A stretch of DNA of 64,000 nucleotides, from positions 73,408,001 to 73,472,000 of the forward strand of contig NC_083701.1 of NCBI RefSeq assembly GCF_033118175.1, in the 5' to 3' direction. The stretch comes from Dama dama. Its lineage: Eukaryota; Chordata; Mammalia; Artiodactyla; Cervidae. Position numbers and translations under genes: made by a program. Under the pieces are notes generated by a model, which was given only the letters and a program-made list of their open reading frames with translations, ran no database searches and had not been told where the DNA came from. Below, piece by piece: positions 34,454-46,857 of the stretch; position 1 is the first letter of the stretch; each line of letters starts with the position of its first letter.

Positions 34454-35385
34454 AAGAAGTGGCCCAATATTGAATGCATTCAAAGAAAGAGCCTATAGTT
34501 TTTGCTATTTGATTGTGTGAAGAGAGAAAAAAAAAATCAAGGATGATTCAGGATTTAAGCTGAGGAACAGTAAGAACAAAGATGCCATTTGCAAAATAGG
34601 AAATTTTAAAGCAAGCGTAGAGTGAGAAGGATAGAAATAGATTGTTTGGAGATGTGTTAGTGTGAGGTGAGAACCAGACTTCAGATGGAATGTCATGTAG
34701 GCAGTTTGATAAATAAATCTGAGCTCAGAGAAGAGGTCCAAGCTGGAGCCATAAATTTGGGCAAATGAACATATTGATAGATTTTAAGATAAGGACTAGA
34801 TATGACATAATAGATGTAACCCACACAGAAAGACATGACTTGAAAATAGGAGAAAGACACTTTTGCGTAAAAGATGAGGAAGCAGATACTGTATGCTGAA
34901 ATGGTTAGGCAGCATCGCTCTCAATATTAGCTTAGCCCAAGACTGCAGGGAACTAGAGCTAGGTCAGTATCCTAGACCCTTTTCTTGGGTGATATGTCCT
35001 GTTCTAAATTTCCATAAGGATTTGAATGAAGATATAAACCATGTGATTTTCAAACTGGCAGATGAAACAAAGCAAGAGGAATAGTTATAAATATGTTAGA
35101 TGACAGAACTTAAAATTAACTGAATGCTTTGAAACAATGAGCAAAACCAAGTTTAACTTCCATAGGCATAAAAGAAAAATCCTGAATTTAGTCCTAACAT
35201 TATAAAAAAGCAATAGTTTTATAACAACTTTTCTAATACCTGGGAGTTTTACTTGACCTCAAGCTACATGTGAATCCATAAAGTTATACACAATATTGCC
35301 CTAAATTTTAACCTAATATTAGTTTTCTTGATTATTGCAACTACATTTGTATTAACATATATGGTAAATAACCAGTTTTAAGAAG

Positions 35386-35577
35386 TGAAGTGAAAGTCGC
35401 TCAGTCATGCCTGACTTTTTACAACCCCATGGACTATACAGTCCATGGAATTCTCCAGGCCAGAATACTAGAGTGGGTAGCCTTTCCGTTCTCCAGGGGA
35501 TCTTCCCAACCCAGGGATCGAACCCAGGTCTCCTGCAGTGCAGGCAGATTCTTTACCAGCTGAGCCAAAAGGGAAAC
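35386..35577 (-). mobile_element. Bov-tA SINE with 14-bp TSD
   Basis: Antisense copy from tgaagtgaaagtcgctcag to gctgagccaaaagggaaac. Duplications ccagttttaagaag flank it at 35372-35385 and 35578-35591. Confidence 0.95.
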
Positions 35578-35689
35578 CCAGTTTTAAGAAGGACTTTGAC
35601 AAATTAGAGTATCTTTCAGGAGATAAGAAGTATGGATTGAGTAGAGGACCAAGAAAATAGCAAAAGGATGATTTTTAAAACAAAATTAT

Positions 35690-35915
35690 TCTATAATAGT
35701 ACAAATCAGATCAATGATTGCTTACAGTTGGGAGTGCATAAGAAGATATTGACTATGAGGAGACATTAGGGAATTTTATGGAGTGATAGAAATTTTTTTG
35801 TCTTACTAGAGAAGTTCCACAATGTATGCATTTATCTAAATTGATCTGTCCTTTAAAATTTATATACTTAACGGCATATAAATTATTCTTCAGTTAAAAA
35901 AAGAATGGCTTCAAA
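35690..35915 (+). mobile_element. Old L1 3'UTR fragment
   Basis: caatgattgcttacagttgg, tttatggagtgatagaaatt, and a tail with catataaattattcttcag resemble ancient L1 3' ends. Confidence 0.6.
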
Positions 35916-36563
35916 AGAAAATGTATAGATGCTGAGTATATTTAGTTATTGGGAAAATTAATTCAATAGCACCAGTAGTTACATGGAGTAATGTTTGTTA
36001 AATGAACAAGGAATAACATTTACTCTCCCTATTTCGGCAAAATAGCGTTCAACTGTAAACCCCATTTCTGAGCTGCAGATACATCTACTGGAATAAAGCA
36101 TTCTTGGAGAAAAAGGCTTGGATCTAATGGTCTTGATCCCCACTGGAGGGGTCTTAGAGGAAAGAGAGAGGACAGGAGGGAAGGTGCCCTGGGGTCAATT
36201 CCTGGAGATTTTAGAATGTAGTTTCCTAATTGGAAAGTGGTTTCCAATTTCTAGTACAAGCGCCACAGTGGAAGCTCTGGTGAAGTAGAAACATCATGGG
36301 ATGCGTTCGGTTTTCTGATTTTCTATCAGGGAGACTAGGAAAGGGATTTCTACCTTGGTTAACAGGTGACTCTAAATAACTCGTTTTCAAGCTGCAGCTT
36401 GCAATTCATTCGGGGATCATGAATTCAATTAAATGGGCCATAACCAGCATATAAAATAGACACGAAAATATCAGAGTGCTACACACATAAATAAGGGTGA
36501 GCATTATACTACAAAATTTTTGTTTCTATTATTTATTTTTTAAATATACATATACATATCTAT

Positions 36564-36785
36564 GGGCTCTCTAGATGGCGCTAGTGGTAAAGAATCTGCC
36601 TGCCAAAGCAGGAGACGTAAGAGACACGCATTCGATCCCTGGGTCAGGAAGATCCCCTGGAGGAGGGCATGGCAACCCACTCCCGTATTCTTGCCTGGAG
36701 AATCCCATGGACAGAGGAGCCTGGAGGGTTACAGTCCATGGAGTTGCAAAGAGAGTCGGACACAAATGTGTGACTTTCATTTCAA
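36564..36785 (+). mobile_element. Bov-tA SINE
   Basis: Diverged head (gggctctctagatggcgcta), body ggtcaggaagatcccctgga, end with agagtcggacacaaatg. Confidence 0.87.
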
Positions 36786-37299
36786 TGACTAGCTTAATTG
36801 AGAATAAGTGAGAACAACCATCTATGTTTTAAAGAAAACAAAAGCTTTAACTGATACACCAACAACTTTTATGGAATTATCTCTGACTTGGGAAGTTATC
36901 AGTTTCCAGCCTCAAAGTTATTTCTTTTGTTTTTGCATATATTTTTGGAAATCCATAAAATCAACAATATCTGATTGAGGAAAAAAAAAGGTTAGATCTT
37001 CACATGTTGCTACCATTATACATAGCTTCATTCTTCCCTGACATTTCCATTAAAGATGTAGTTCCTTCCAGAAAGAACCCATTTCCATTTATATTTCAGT
37101 TAAATGAAAAAAGTTATTTTTTTCCCTAAAGCCAGTGAAGTAGAAAATAAGCAGGTATGGAAAAATTCCTGAATTTCTTTCTTTTCTAAACCTCAGGAAG
37201 ACAATCTTTGTAGCTGACACAAATTTGTTACTTTCTTAGGGAGGAAATAGACTGATGAGGGAATCTTACACCCTTAGCTCATAAATTATACCCAGCTTA

Positions 37300-37620
37300 T
37301 GCGGCGCTTCTCATTCATTCAGAGTTTACTGAGCGTCACCTCTGCCCTCGAGGGTCTGAGGCACAAAGGAGAAATCCTTCGGGGCTTCTGTGCCCAGAGG
37401 GTCCACAGGTGGCTTTGGAGTGAAAAGGTGGCGGGTCCCAGGCAGGAGCCTCGCTGTCAGGCGTTAGGACCAGAGCACATGGGGACAACTAGAGACAATC
37501 TGGAAAGGTCAGCTGAAGCCACGCCAAGGCATGCGGGCCGATCCTGCAGGCCCAGGAGCCTGGAAAGGAGGAAGCCAGCGGCACGGGTTTCAGTTTTACC
37601 AAGACCAGAAGTGGGGATGC
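37300..37620 (-). mobile_element. L2-like fragment (antisense, tentative)
   Basis: cattcattcagagtttactg followed by a GC-rich tract (caggcaggagcctcgctgtc) is reminiscent of the L2 3' end in reverse. The 116-codon ORF here has no recognisable domain. Confidence 0.4.
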
Positions 37621-37769
37621 TTCAAATAGAACAGAACATCCAGGGATAACAACAAAAAAAGTGACTGTCAACTGTTAACAACCTCCATATCTTGAATTCT
37701 CCCTGAAAATGGATCTTCCATATCTTCAAAAGGCCAGAAGGCAGGAGCAGAGAAAGAAAGAGATAGAAC

Positions 37770-37814
37770 GCGTGTGCACGCACGCGCGAGCGCACGCACA
37801 CACACACGCGCGTG

Positions 37815-37842
<28 letters not shown>
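37770..37842. repeat. Complex CA/CG microsatellite
   Basis: Alternating purine-pyrimidine sequence: cgcgtgcacg blocks, then a CA run of about ten units. Confidence 0.93.
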
Positions 37843-37845
<3 letters not shown>

Positions 37846-37957
37846 GAATCTGACCCCAGGACTGGAGGATGGTGGGCATGCTTTCCAATCTTCATGATTA
37901 GGGTAAATTAAAAGTACTTGAAAACCATTTGATTCATGAATACCTAGTGTAAGATGC

Positions 37958-38008
37958 CCTAAAGAATACGCAAAGAGTTGGACATGACTGAGCGACTGAA
38001 CTGAAAGA
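37958..38008 (+). mobile_element. BovB 3' terminus (sense)
   Basis: gcaaagagttggacatgact and gagcgactgaactgaaa: the last ~50 bp of BovB, a severely truncated insertion. Confidence 0.8.
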
Positions 38009-38219
38009 ATGCTGTAAGTTTCTATCTTGAATCTTCAGTCAAAAATTTCGCAAGGACTTGTCTCCACTTTGTAAATGTGTGAAGGGATGAAGAGGTAGTA
38101 GAATGTGTTTGCAGTGTAGCACCAGAAAATAATTCTATGCTAAATAAACTTGTTTCAGGTTTTCCAAAGATATATGTCTGTTGCTTTAATTGGGCATTGT
38201 ATTCAGTTTTTAAAAGGAC

Positions 38220-39560
38220 AGTTCAGTTCAGTTCAGCCGCTCAGTCGTGTCTGATTCTGCAACCCCATGGACCTCAGCATGCCAGGCCTCCCTGTCCATC
38301 ACCAACTCCTGGAGTTTACTCAAACTCATGTCCATCAAGTTGGGGATGCCATCCAACCATCTCATCCTCTATCTTGCCCTTCTCCTCCTGCCCTAAATCT
38401 TTCCCAGTATCAGGGTCTTTTCAAATGAGTCAGCTCTTTGCATGAGGTGGCCAAAGTGTTGGAGTTTCAGCTTTAGCATCAGCCCTTCCAATGAACATGC
38501 AGGACTGATCTCCTTTAGGATGGACTGGTTGCATCTCCTTGCAGTCCAAGGGACTCTCAAGAGTCTTCTGCAACATCACAGTTCAAAAGCATCAATTCTT
38601 TGGCTCTCAGCTTTCTTTATGGTTCAACTCTCACATCCATACATGACCACTGGAAAAACCATAGCCTTGACTAGACAGACATTTGTCGGCAAAGTAATGT
38701 CTCTGCTTTTTAATATGCTGTCAAGGTTGGTCATAGCTTTTCTTCCAAGGAGCAAGCTTCTTTTCATTTCATGGCTACAGTCACCATTTGCAGTGATTTT
38801 GGAGCCCAAAAATATAAAGTCTCTCCCTGTTTCCATTGTTTCCCCATCTATTTGCCATGAAGTGATGGGACCAGATGCCATGATCTTAGTTTTCTGAATG
38901 TTGAGTTTTAAGCCAAATTTTTCACTCTTTTCTTTCACTTTCATCAAGAGGCTCTTTAGTTCTTCTTTGCTTTCTGCCATAAGGGTGGTGTCATCTCCAT
39001 ATCTAAGGTTATAGATATTTCTCCCTGCAATCTTGATTTCAGCTTGTGCTTCATCCAGCCCAGTGTTTCTCATGGTGTACTCTTCATAGAAGTTAAATAA
39101 GCAGGGTGACAATACACAGCCTTGATGTACTCCTTTCCTGATTTGGAACCAGTCTGTTGTTTCATGTCCAGTTCTAACTGTTGCATTTTGACCTGAAGAT
39201 TTCTCAGGAAGCAGATCAGGTGGTCTGGTATTCCCATCTCTTGAAGATTTTTCCACAGTTTGTTGTGACCCACACAGTCAAAGGCTTTGGCATAGTCAAT
39301 AAAGCAGACCTAGATGTTTTTCTGGAACTCTTTTGCTTTTTCGATGATCCAACAGATGTTGGCAATTTGACCTCTGGTTCCTCTGCCTTTTCTAAATCCA
39401 GCTTGAACATCTGGAAGTTCACGGTTCATGTACTGTTGAAGAGAATTTTGAGCATTACTTTGCTAGCGTGTGAGATGAGTGCAATTGTGCGGTAGTCTGA
39501 GCATTCTCTGGCATTGCCTTTCTTTGGGATGGGAATGAAAACTGACCTTTTCCATTCCAA
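38220..39560 (-). mobile_element. BovB LINE, 3' half (antisense)
   Basis: 1.34 kb, 5'-truncated inside RT. The minus strand contains the RT catalytic region altered to RYGDDTTLMAESKEEL (YGDD instead of YADD), the connection region and carboxy end. ORFs of 210 and 151 codons remain, but the frame shifts around 39060-39270, and a deletion removes part of the conserved block near 39185-39200. Inactive. Confidence 0.9.
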
Positions 39561-39796
39561 AGGACAATGTGCTTCTATTTCTTTCCTTTTAACCTTGTGA
39601 AATCTGTTTATTTATTAGGGAAACAGTGAGTGTCCTCATGCTTTAATGAAAGTACTGTAAGTCATGCTGGAGTAACCCAAGTTGTAATACGGACAATGTT
39701 ACAGGAAGGTGCTCCATCTGTCCCTGATCTTTCATTGCCAGTGCCCTCACCACACACCTTGCGGTACCCAATTGTCATATGGCCCCCGTATTAGGG

Positions 39797-39985
39797 CACT
39801 CCAGAGAATCAGCCTGCCAATGATGGAGATGCAGGAGATTCAGGTTCTGTCCCTAGGATGGGAAGATCCCCTGGAGAAGGAAATGACAGCACACTCCAGT
39901 ATTCTTGCCTGGAGAATCCCATGGACAGAGGAGACTGGTGGGCTGCAGCCCAGGGTGTCGCAGACTTGGACACGACTAGGGGGTA
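39797..39985 (+). mobile_element. Bov-tA SINE, head truncated or diverged
   Basis: Body gatgcaggagattcaggttc, gggaagatcccctggagaag, ttgcctggagaatcccatgg, end cttggacacgactag. Confidence 0.82.
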
Positions 39986-40211
39986 TTTATTTTAAAGAAG
40001 GGCTCATGTAATCATGAGGACCAACAGATCCAAAACCTTCAGGACAGGTCAGCTCGTTGGAAACCCTGGCAAGTGTTACTGTTGCAGCTCAAATCCAAAG
40101 GCAGTCTGGAGGCAGATTTCCCTGCTCCTCAGGGAACTTCAGACTTTTTTCTCTGAAGGCCTTCAATTTATTGGATGAGGCCAACCCTCAGAATGGAGTG
40201 TACCTTGCTTT

Positions 40212-40412
40212 GTGTGCATGCATGGCTACATCGCGTCAGTCGTGTCCACCTCTTTGTGACCCTATGGACTGTAGCCCACCACGGTCCTCTGTCCATGGGA
40301 TTCTCCAGGCACGAATACTGGAGTGGATTGCCATGTCCTCCTCCAGGGGATCTTCCTGACCCAGGGATCAAACTCTTATGTCTCCTGCATTGTCAGATGG
40401 GTTCTTTACTTC
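40212..40412 (-). mobile_element. Bov-tA SINE
   Basis: Antisense copy: gtcagtcgtgtccacctctt, actggagtggattgccatgt, tctcctgcattgtcagatgg. Confidence 0.87.
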
Positions 40413-40429
40413 TCAAAAATCATAGCTAC

Positions 40430-40600
40430 TGTTTATTGGGTTCTGCTTGCACTGTATTATCTTCTTTGTTACCTTCTCTCAGTTAATTCTCCCAGCAAGT
40501 CTCTGAGAAAAGTTTTATGACCCCTCATTTTACAGAAAGTAGAAGCTATTTACCTGACTGAGGCCAAAGAGCGGGAAGCAAATTTTTACTGCACAGTCTA
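40430..40600 (+). mobile_element. MIR SINE fragment
   Basis: gtttattgggttctgcttgc, agttaattctcccagcaag and cctcattttacagaaagtag follow a diverged MIR. Confidence 0.6.
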
Positions 40601-41286
40601 CAGTCTTAGCAGTTCGGTGATGAGACCTTTCAGCTCCCCACCAGCCCTGTCTAGATAAGTGATAAGATGCTGAGAAGTGTCCCCAGAGTCAAAAAACAAC
40701 AAAGCATCCTTCGGTGAATGTCACAGACTTAGACTTGGCACGCCGGTTAGTTTCACACCAGATACCTAAATTACGCACGCTTTGCTACTCTCCTACTAAG
40801 ACCTTATGTAGCTCATGTGGTTTTTTTCCCTCTTGTTCAAAGCAGGTAGAACTAAAGTCACAGAATTTCACCAAAACTTTGCTTCAATCAATTGCGGTGA
40901 ATTAGTAAGATTTGCTCCTTCTACATGGGGTGATCAGAGTTTCCAAAGAGCTTTAAGATGAATAGTCATTTTTTGAAATTCTTTTTCACAAAAATGGGTC
41001 TCTTTTTCCAGCCCAAGCTCAAGTATTAAGCTAATAAGGAGTGATTCATTCCTATGAGGTTGGACAATTTTCCTTCCTACCTGATGATTTATCACTTTTG
41101 CATTGATTTTTAAATATGTTTTATCAAATTAAATGCTAGGGAAATCACACTGCTTCTACCACTAAATTACCAGAAATTGGAGAAAATTTAGCGAAAGTTC
41201 TGTTGCGCCACCTAGTGTGTAGAATTAAGATTGCATCCGTTAGAAACAAAAAGAGCCACCTGCTTATCGGTAGGGCTTCCCAGATG

Positions 41287-41605
41287 GGCTTCCCTTGTGG
41301 CTCAGTTGGTAAGAATCCGCCTTGATGCGGGAGACCCAGGTTCAATCCCTGGGTTGAGAAGATCCCCTGGCGAAGGGAAAGGCTACCCACTCCAGTATTC
41401 TGGCCTGGAGAATTCCACGGACTGTATAGCCCGTGGGGCCACTTTTCCAGGGGGCGCAGTGGTACAGAGACATGAGTTCCATCCCTGGATTGGGAAGACC
41501 CCCGTAGTAGAAAATGGCAACCCACTCCAGAATTCTTGCCTAGAAAATTCCATGGACGTCCAGGGGTTTGCAAAGAGTTGGACACGACTGAGCACGCAGG
41601 GCCCC
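41287..41605 (+). mobile_element. Two Bov-tA SINEs head to tail
   Basis: The first unit runs about 41287-41440 (ggcttcccttgtggctcag to ccgtggggcc). A second, diverged unit runs about 41443-41605 (cttttccagggggcgcagtg to gttggacacgactgag). Each has its own head and body, so these are two insertions or a tandem duplication. A 158-codon ORF runs through them but is SINE-derived. Confidence 0.83.
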
Positions 41606-42006
41606 AGCCCCGAGGTCGGAGAGGAAAGACCCCAAACTGGAAACGCAGGTACCACCAGCCTGCCAAGGAAAGCACGATGCTTCTCACGATGTTTGCTGCT
41701 CCGGTGAAAATGCGGGCCCCTTCCCAAACAGGACCCCTCCCGGGCGGCTGTGACTCGTCCTTATGTGGCAAGTAGAGCCTGGAAAGGCTGTGATGTCAGA
41801 GACAGGAAGCACGCGGAGAGGAGCTTGGTCTGTAATAGCAGATTGAGCCACGGGTGGAATGGGAAAGGCACTGTATTTCTTCCCCTCACCCAAGGGTCCA
41901 TCTGTTCACATATTTCTTCCCAGGGGCCTGAAATCAAAGCATTACAGGAGGCTTACTGCTTTTCATTTTTAACTTTATGTTTAACCACGGTGGTATCAGT
42001 AAAATT

Positions 42007-42142
42007 GTTGCTGCTGCTGCTGCTAAGTCACTTCAGTCGTGTCCGACTCTGTGCGACCCCATAGACGGCAGCCCACCAGGCTCCCCCGTCCCTGGGATTC
42101 TCCAGGCAAGCGTACTGGAGTGAGGTGCCATTGCCTTCTCCA
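42007..42142 (-). mobile_element. Bov-A type SINE (antisense) with GCT repeat
   Basis: A short GCT repeat (ttgctgctgctgctgctaag) followed by gtcgtgtccgactctgtgcg, ccaggctcccccgtccctgg and actggagtgaggtgccattg. Typical Bov-A2-like unit without a tRNA head. Confidence 0.85.
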
Positions 42143-43861
42143 AATACTGTTGCTAAACTTGTTTAGTATTCTGACATTGAGCTTATAACCCAGATAAACT
42201 CTACTCAACAGAACATGCTGAGCAGTCACTCTGTCTAAAGCAGGAGTGGGGTGCCTCAGACCCTACACCCTAGGGTCACTGCTCTCCACTGCCTCCCAGA
42301 AAGTGGGCAGACTTTACATAAATAAGATGACATCCTTGGCTGCTGTGTGATAGTTCAGTAACTCAAAACATACAGAGCGCTTATATCAATACATCAGATA
42401 TAAGTGCATTATTCATATATTGTGATTATTACTACTGTCCCTGAGGAATAGAACTGATTCAGCCACAGGGCAGTTTTCACGCAGGTAAAACCAGTGTGTG
42501 GCCATGCTTGATCCTAGGAAGATGGATTAGATTCATCCTCAGGGTTGCATCCAACTTGGGACTCCTCATTTTGAAGGTGATACTGAGGCTCCCAGAAAAG
42601 GAGAATTATTGTTTGTTCTCAGGGAAAGCCTGATGGAAATGACTCTCCTCGTGTTTGCAAATATGAAGTATAGGGTTTGGTCTAATATCACGTAGAACTC
42701 AATAAGTTATGCCATCATAGTATCTTGCGAACTATTTACCACATTTGACTTGGCTGTTCCCAAAGCTACCAATCAATAACGTGACTGGCAGAGTCGATAG
42801 TATGGGCGACTGGGTTCAGAATTCCTGGCTAGACATATCACCCACCCCTGGTTTAGTGGGAGTGCAGTTTCAGATGGGCCAGAGCACGGCCTCTTATGAC
42901 AAACAGGGCTGAGTTGAGAAAAGCCTTGAAGATTCTTGTTTATACTTGAGGGTTACTGAAAGTCCCAGCGAGTTATATATTACTGATAATATCTTGACTT
43001 CTTTTTCAAATAACTTGGGGAGAATGAGCTTAGAAATGAAGAAATCCTTCAAGACTGAGAAGGTTAGCGCCCAAAGATAAATTTTACCAACTTGACAATT
43101 GTGTTCAGTTTGCCAGTATTAAAAGGACTTCCTGGGTATGGGAACCATCTTCTAACATATAGCTCATGTGTTGAATAAAAATAGAATTTCTCCCAACTGC
43201 ATTCAAATCTCCAGATACCTTATTCAAATATGAGTCCAATTTTATACAGCACTGAACTTCCCGTTGTTGAAAAGAGAATGCTTTCTAACAACTACATGAC
43301 GGATGTCAGGCCTTATTTATTTAGTACCTGGCATGCCCCCAGCCCTGGCAAGACATCGCAGAGATGGAAGCCACAGTCTTGCCCTGTTGCTCAGAGTGCA
43401 GATTAAACAGCGCCCGCCCCCACACACACCCTGATAAGTCTTTCTCCAACACGTCTTCCACGTGTGAGCTCAGCCAAAGAGTCAATACACGTCCTCAGCC
43501 TCTGTTCCCTGATCTAAACTCCAGAAGTGCTGACAATGTGTTAATGAATGTCAGGCCTCACAGGGAGGTTGACAGAATTAAACAGATAAAAATAAGAAAA
43601 TAAAATGTAATACAAATGTATGATGAATACAAACAAAAGCGAATATTGACGCTCTCACAGGTACGCTCACTTTATAGAAAAAGGAACATTTACGAAACAA
43701 TGGCTGTGTGCTGACTTTCTGAGAATCAGAAATTTTCCTAGTTACTTCTATTAAGGAAATGGAGCTGCATTATAGAGAAAAAAATGCCAACTCTGGGATG
43801 TGATTCTTTTTAATCATATGATAATGAAACAAACTGTATCTCAAGAAAACAATCATTTGGT

Positions 43862-43875
43862 GGGGGGGGGGGGGG
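43862..43875. repeat. G14 homopolymer
   Basis: An uninterrupted run of 14 G, prone to length variation and sequencing error. Confidence 0.9.
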
Positions 43876-44489
43876 TGCAGAGATAATTATTCTCAAATAC
43901 ATCCTAAGATATAACAGTTTCATAATGCAAACTTTATTTCACTAAGCCAAAATAGAGAAAGGAAGGACCTAGTCCTAAATCACAGTTGCCCCAAGGCCAG
44001 TGGCAACCTGTCCACAAAGCAATCATTAGGGTCCAGAATCAATTTATGAAGTTTAAGTTGTAGATTTTTTTCTAACACACAATTGCTATGGCCTATTTTC
44101 ATGAATTAATACATATTTTATGCAAGTATGTTAATAAAAATATATACTTGTAATGGTTCATATGTTTTTCTCTGAGGAAATCCAAGACATAAGCCAACAG
44201 CTCTCCTTTTACGTATTTGGGCATTTCTACTGAGGAAAGCACTAATTGTTTGCTAAATTATTTTAAGGCTTGTCTCCTAGTTTGGTCCAGTACCTCCATC
44301 AATTAGGTTTCTTTATAGTGCTTTCTGCCAGTGAGTTAACCTGAAAAGTAGAAGAGAAAAGATGAAATGTGGTCCTTTTCGAAGAGGATTTTGTTCCTAC
44401 AAACAATCCTAGGATGTGTGTTTTACTTTATTTTTACTATTATTAATAAAAGTTAAATGTGAGGTCTAATCTGTTATGCCCAGTTCCAT

Positions 44490-44890
44490 TTTCCTTTTTC
44501 CCTCCCCAGAGGTGGCCACTCAGATAATTTTAAGAATAGCCTTCCAATCCTCATTTTTATTTTACTTTTTATCTATAAACATCAGTGACAGGCAGTATTA
44601 TTTTGTTCAGTTTTTTTTTTTTCATAGCTGGAGTCATGGTGAACATATTCTATAGCTTGTTTTTCTGCAGAACACATTATTTGTTGAATTCAATCATATC
44701 TAGAGAGAAAGAGAACTGGTATATTGATTTTAAACACTTTATGCTATTGCAACCTACAAATCTTCAGTACTTTTATCTGTCCACAGATTGCCCTTTTGTT
44801 GTTTCCAGTCTTTTCAGTACTGAAAATAATACTGCCGCCTACATCTTTACATTTATGGAATTATTGCCATAGGAAAATAACACTTAGAAT
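44490..44890 (-). mobile_element. Old L1-type fragment (antisense, tentative)
   Basis: ccctccccagaggtggccac, ttgcccttttgttgtttcca and gtactgaaaataatactgcc resemble antisense 3' sequence of old L1/HAL1 elements. The 95-codon + strand ORF here is incidental. Confidence 0.5.
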
Positions 44891-44991
44891 AATTAATAAT
44901 TCCTATTAACATAACATAACACAGCTGGGAACTTTCATCAAAGTTCATTCCAGCAGGAATTGTTTAAGGAATAAAAACTTTATTTTGGCCT

Positions 44992-45296
44992 CAGTTCAGT
45001 CACTCAGTCATGTCCGACTCTTTGCAACCCCATAGACTGCAGCACGCAAGGCCTCCCTGTCCATCACCAACTCCCGGAGTTTACTCAAACTCATGTCCAT
45101 CGAGTCGGTGATGCCATCCAACCATCTCATCCTCTGTCATCCCCTTCTCCTCCTGCCTTCAATCTTCCCCAGCATGAGGGTCTTTTCCAATGAGTCGGTT
45201 CTTCGCATGTGGTGGCCAAAGGATTGGAGTTTCAGCTTTAGCATCAGTCCTTCCAATGAATATTCAAGACTGATTTCCTTTAAGATGGACTGGGAC
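44992..45296 (-). mobile_element. BovB 3'-end fragment (antisense)
   Basis: cagttcagtcactcagtcat through ccatcgagtcggtgatgcc to tgaatattcaagactgattt; the 3' 300 bp of BovB, lightly diverged. Confidence 0.9.
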
Positions 45297-45458
45297 TGCA
45301 AGGCCTACACATTATATTGTATTTTGGTCTACACATGATAGTTGTAAAAGTTAAGGCCAAAAAAATCAAATTTCAAATTATGCACATTAAAATCAATGTA
45401 AGTAGATTTTTTAAAAGATCTTCTCTTTCTGGTCATTTGCAATGCTACTATTCTCTAT

Positions 45459-45657
45459 GTGTGGTAAGTTGCTTCTGACTCTTTCTGACCCCATGGACTG
45501 CAGCCCGCCAGGCTCCTCTGTCCACGGGATCCTCCAGGCAAGAATACAGGAGTGGGTTGCCATGCCCTTCTCCAGGGGATCTTCCCAATCCAGGGATTGA
45601 ACCATGTATCTTGCATTACAGGCAGATTCTTTACCATATGAGCCACTAGGGAAACCC
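45459..45657 (-). mobile_element. Bov-tA SINE
   Basis: Antisense copy: gtggtaagttgcttctgact, ctgcagcccgccaggctcct, ttaccatatgagccactagg. Confidence 0.88.
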
Positions 45658-46857
45658 ATTATTCTCCATAGGTATGAAAAATTGAGAGTTACCTTCATTG
45701 CAGTGATTTCTAGCCATGCTTAAGCTTTAAGAACTTCCAAATATATTTCTAATGAATTTTCTCTAGAATACCGAAAACACGAACTTCCTTTAGTGGGGGA
45801 GATCTTAAAATGAAGCCAAAGTGTTTTTTTCCTAAAAGAGGTCTGAGTGATCAGAACATCAATTTCTGAAATGAAATTTCTCTGAATCAATGACAGCATT
45901 GAAAGGAATAGAACACTTGAGCCATAGCTACAGAAGCTTTGCTATAAACAAAATAATAAATTTTAGAAAGAAATTAATGTTTGTCATTTGCCTTAAAAAA
46001 TATGATAACCTATGAGACATACTAGGGATTAAAGTAAATAGAAATAAAAATTATGCATTTTGCACTAAGCAAATATATAGCAAAGAAAGAAGTGGTACAT
46101 TTCTCTCTTCCTCAAAGGACCTTTGTATGTCTTTGCAAATACAAATCACACTCATCAAATGACTCAGCTTTGTCGCCCACATGAGCACCTTCTTCCTGTT
46201 TCCCAGCCCCCCACCCCTGCCCCGTCTCCTGTCCGCACTCCCAGGCAGAAGTGAGAGCCCCCTGTCTTAAAACTTTTATGGATATTTCCATGACAGAACT
46301 TACAGCATGATTAAATTTACCACAAATTACTGTTTTTCTGTTTGCTTAAAACATCATTCCCAACTAGACTCACTCTCTTTCCTGGACCAAGGGCATGGTT
46401 CATAGCAGCTTCTCATCATCACATGTTGGACTGTGTTAAGAAGGTTTTCCTATTGGCTTCAGCCTTTCTCTCTATTGAAGAGAACCAAAAGCTATAGTTT
46501 CTCAAATAAATTTTTAAATCCTAGCTTCAAGTTCATCTGAATGCTTCTCACCCATGGCTATTTGAAAATACTTCAATCATAAATCATTAACTTTCCTTAT
46601 CAGTCAAGCAAGCCTGAGGTCTAAATTTTATATGGATCTAGGTCAAGTGTTTGCTACTGAAATTATTATGGAAACCTATGATTGCCAAAGAAATTATTAT
46701 CCAATCCATGAACTGGAGGTCGATCCTTTGCTTTTCTACCTGGGGTCAATTATCTGAAAATAATAATGATCCTAAAAAATGGACAGGGACAAGCACAAAA
46801 AGAAAGCAGCTACATGCTAAAGTTCTGGGAGGAAAAATAAAAATATTTGATGAAAGT

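Larger units (their letters stand above)
33690..34830 (-). mobile_element. L2 LINE remnant (antisense), interrupted
   Basis: Begins with the reverse complement of the L2 3' end (cattcaacaaacatttattc, actatgttcccagcaccatt). Antisense L2 coding and 3'UTR-like segments follow (ggagggctttggaggctgtg, gtaggcagtttgataaataa, gaggtccaagctggagccat). A GT repeat and a BovB/Bov-A piece interrupt it at 34368-34453. The 86-codon ORF at 33850 lies in this repeat. Confidence 0.6.

Noticed and set aside
37299..37649. 116-codon plus-strand ORF
   Set aside because: GC-rich local composition in an L2-like remnant; no domain seen.
41145..41771. 208-codon minus-strand ORF and 158-codon plus-strand ORF
   Set aside because: Both translate two Bov-tA SINEs; the repeated SPWNSPGQNTGVGSLSL-type text recurs at every SINE.
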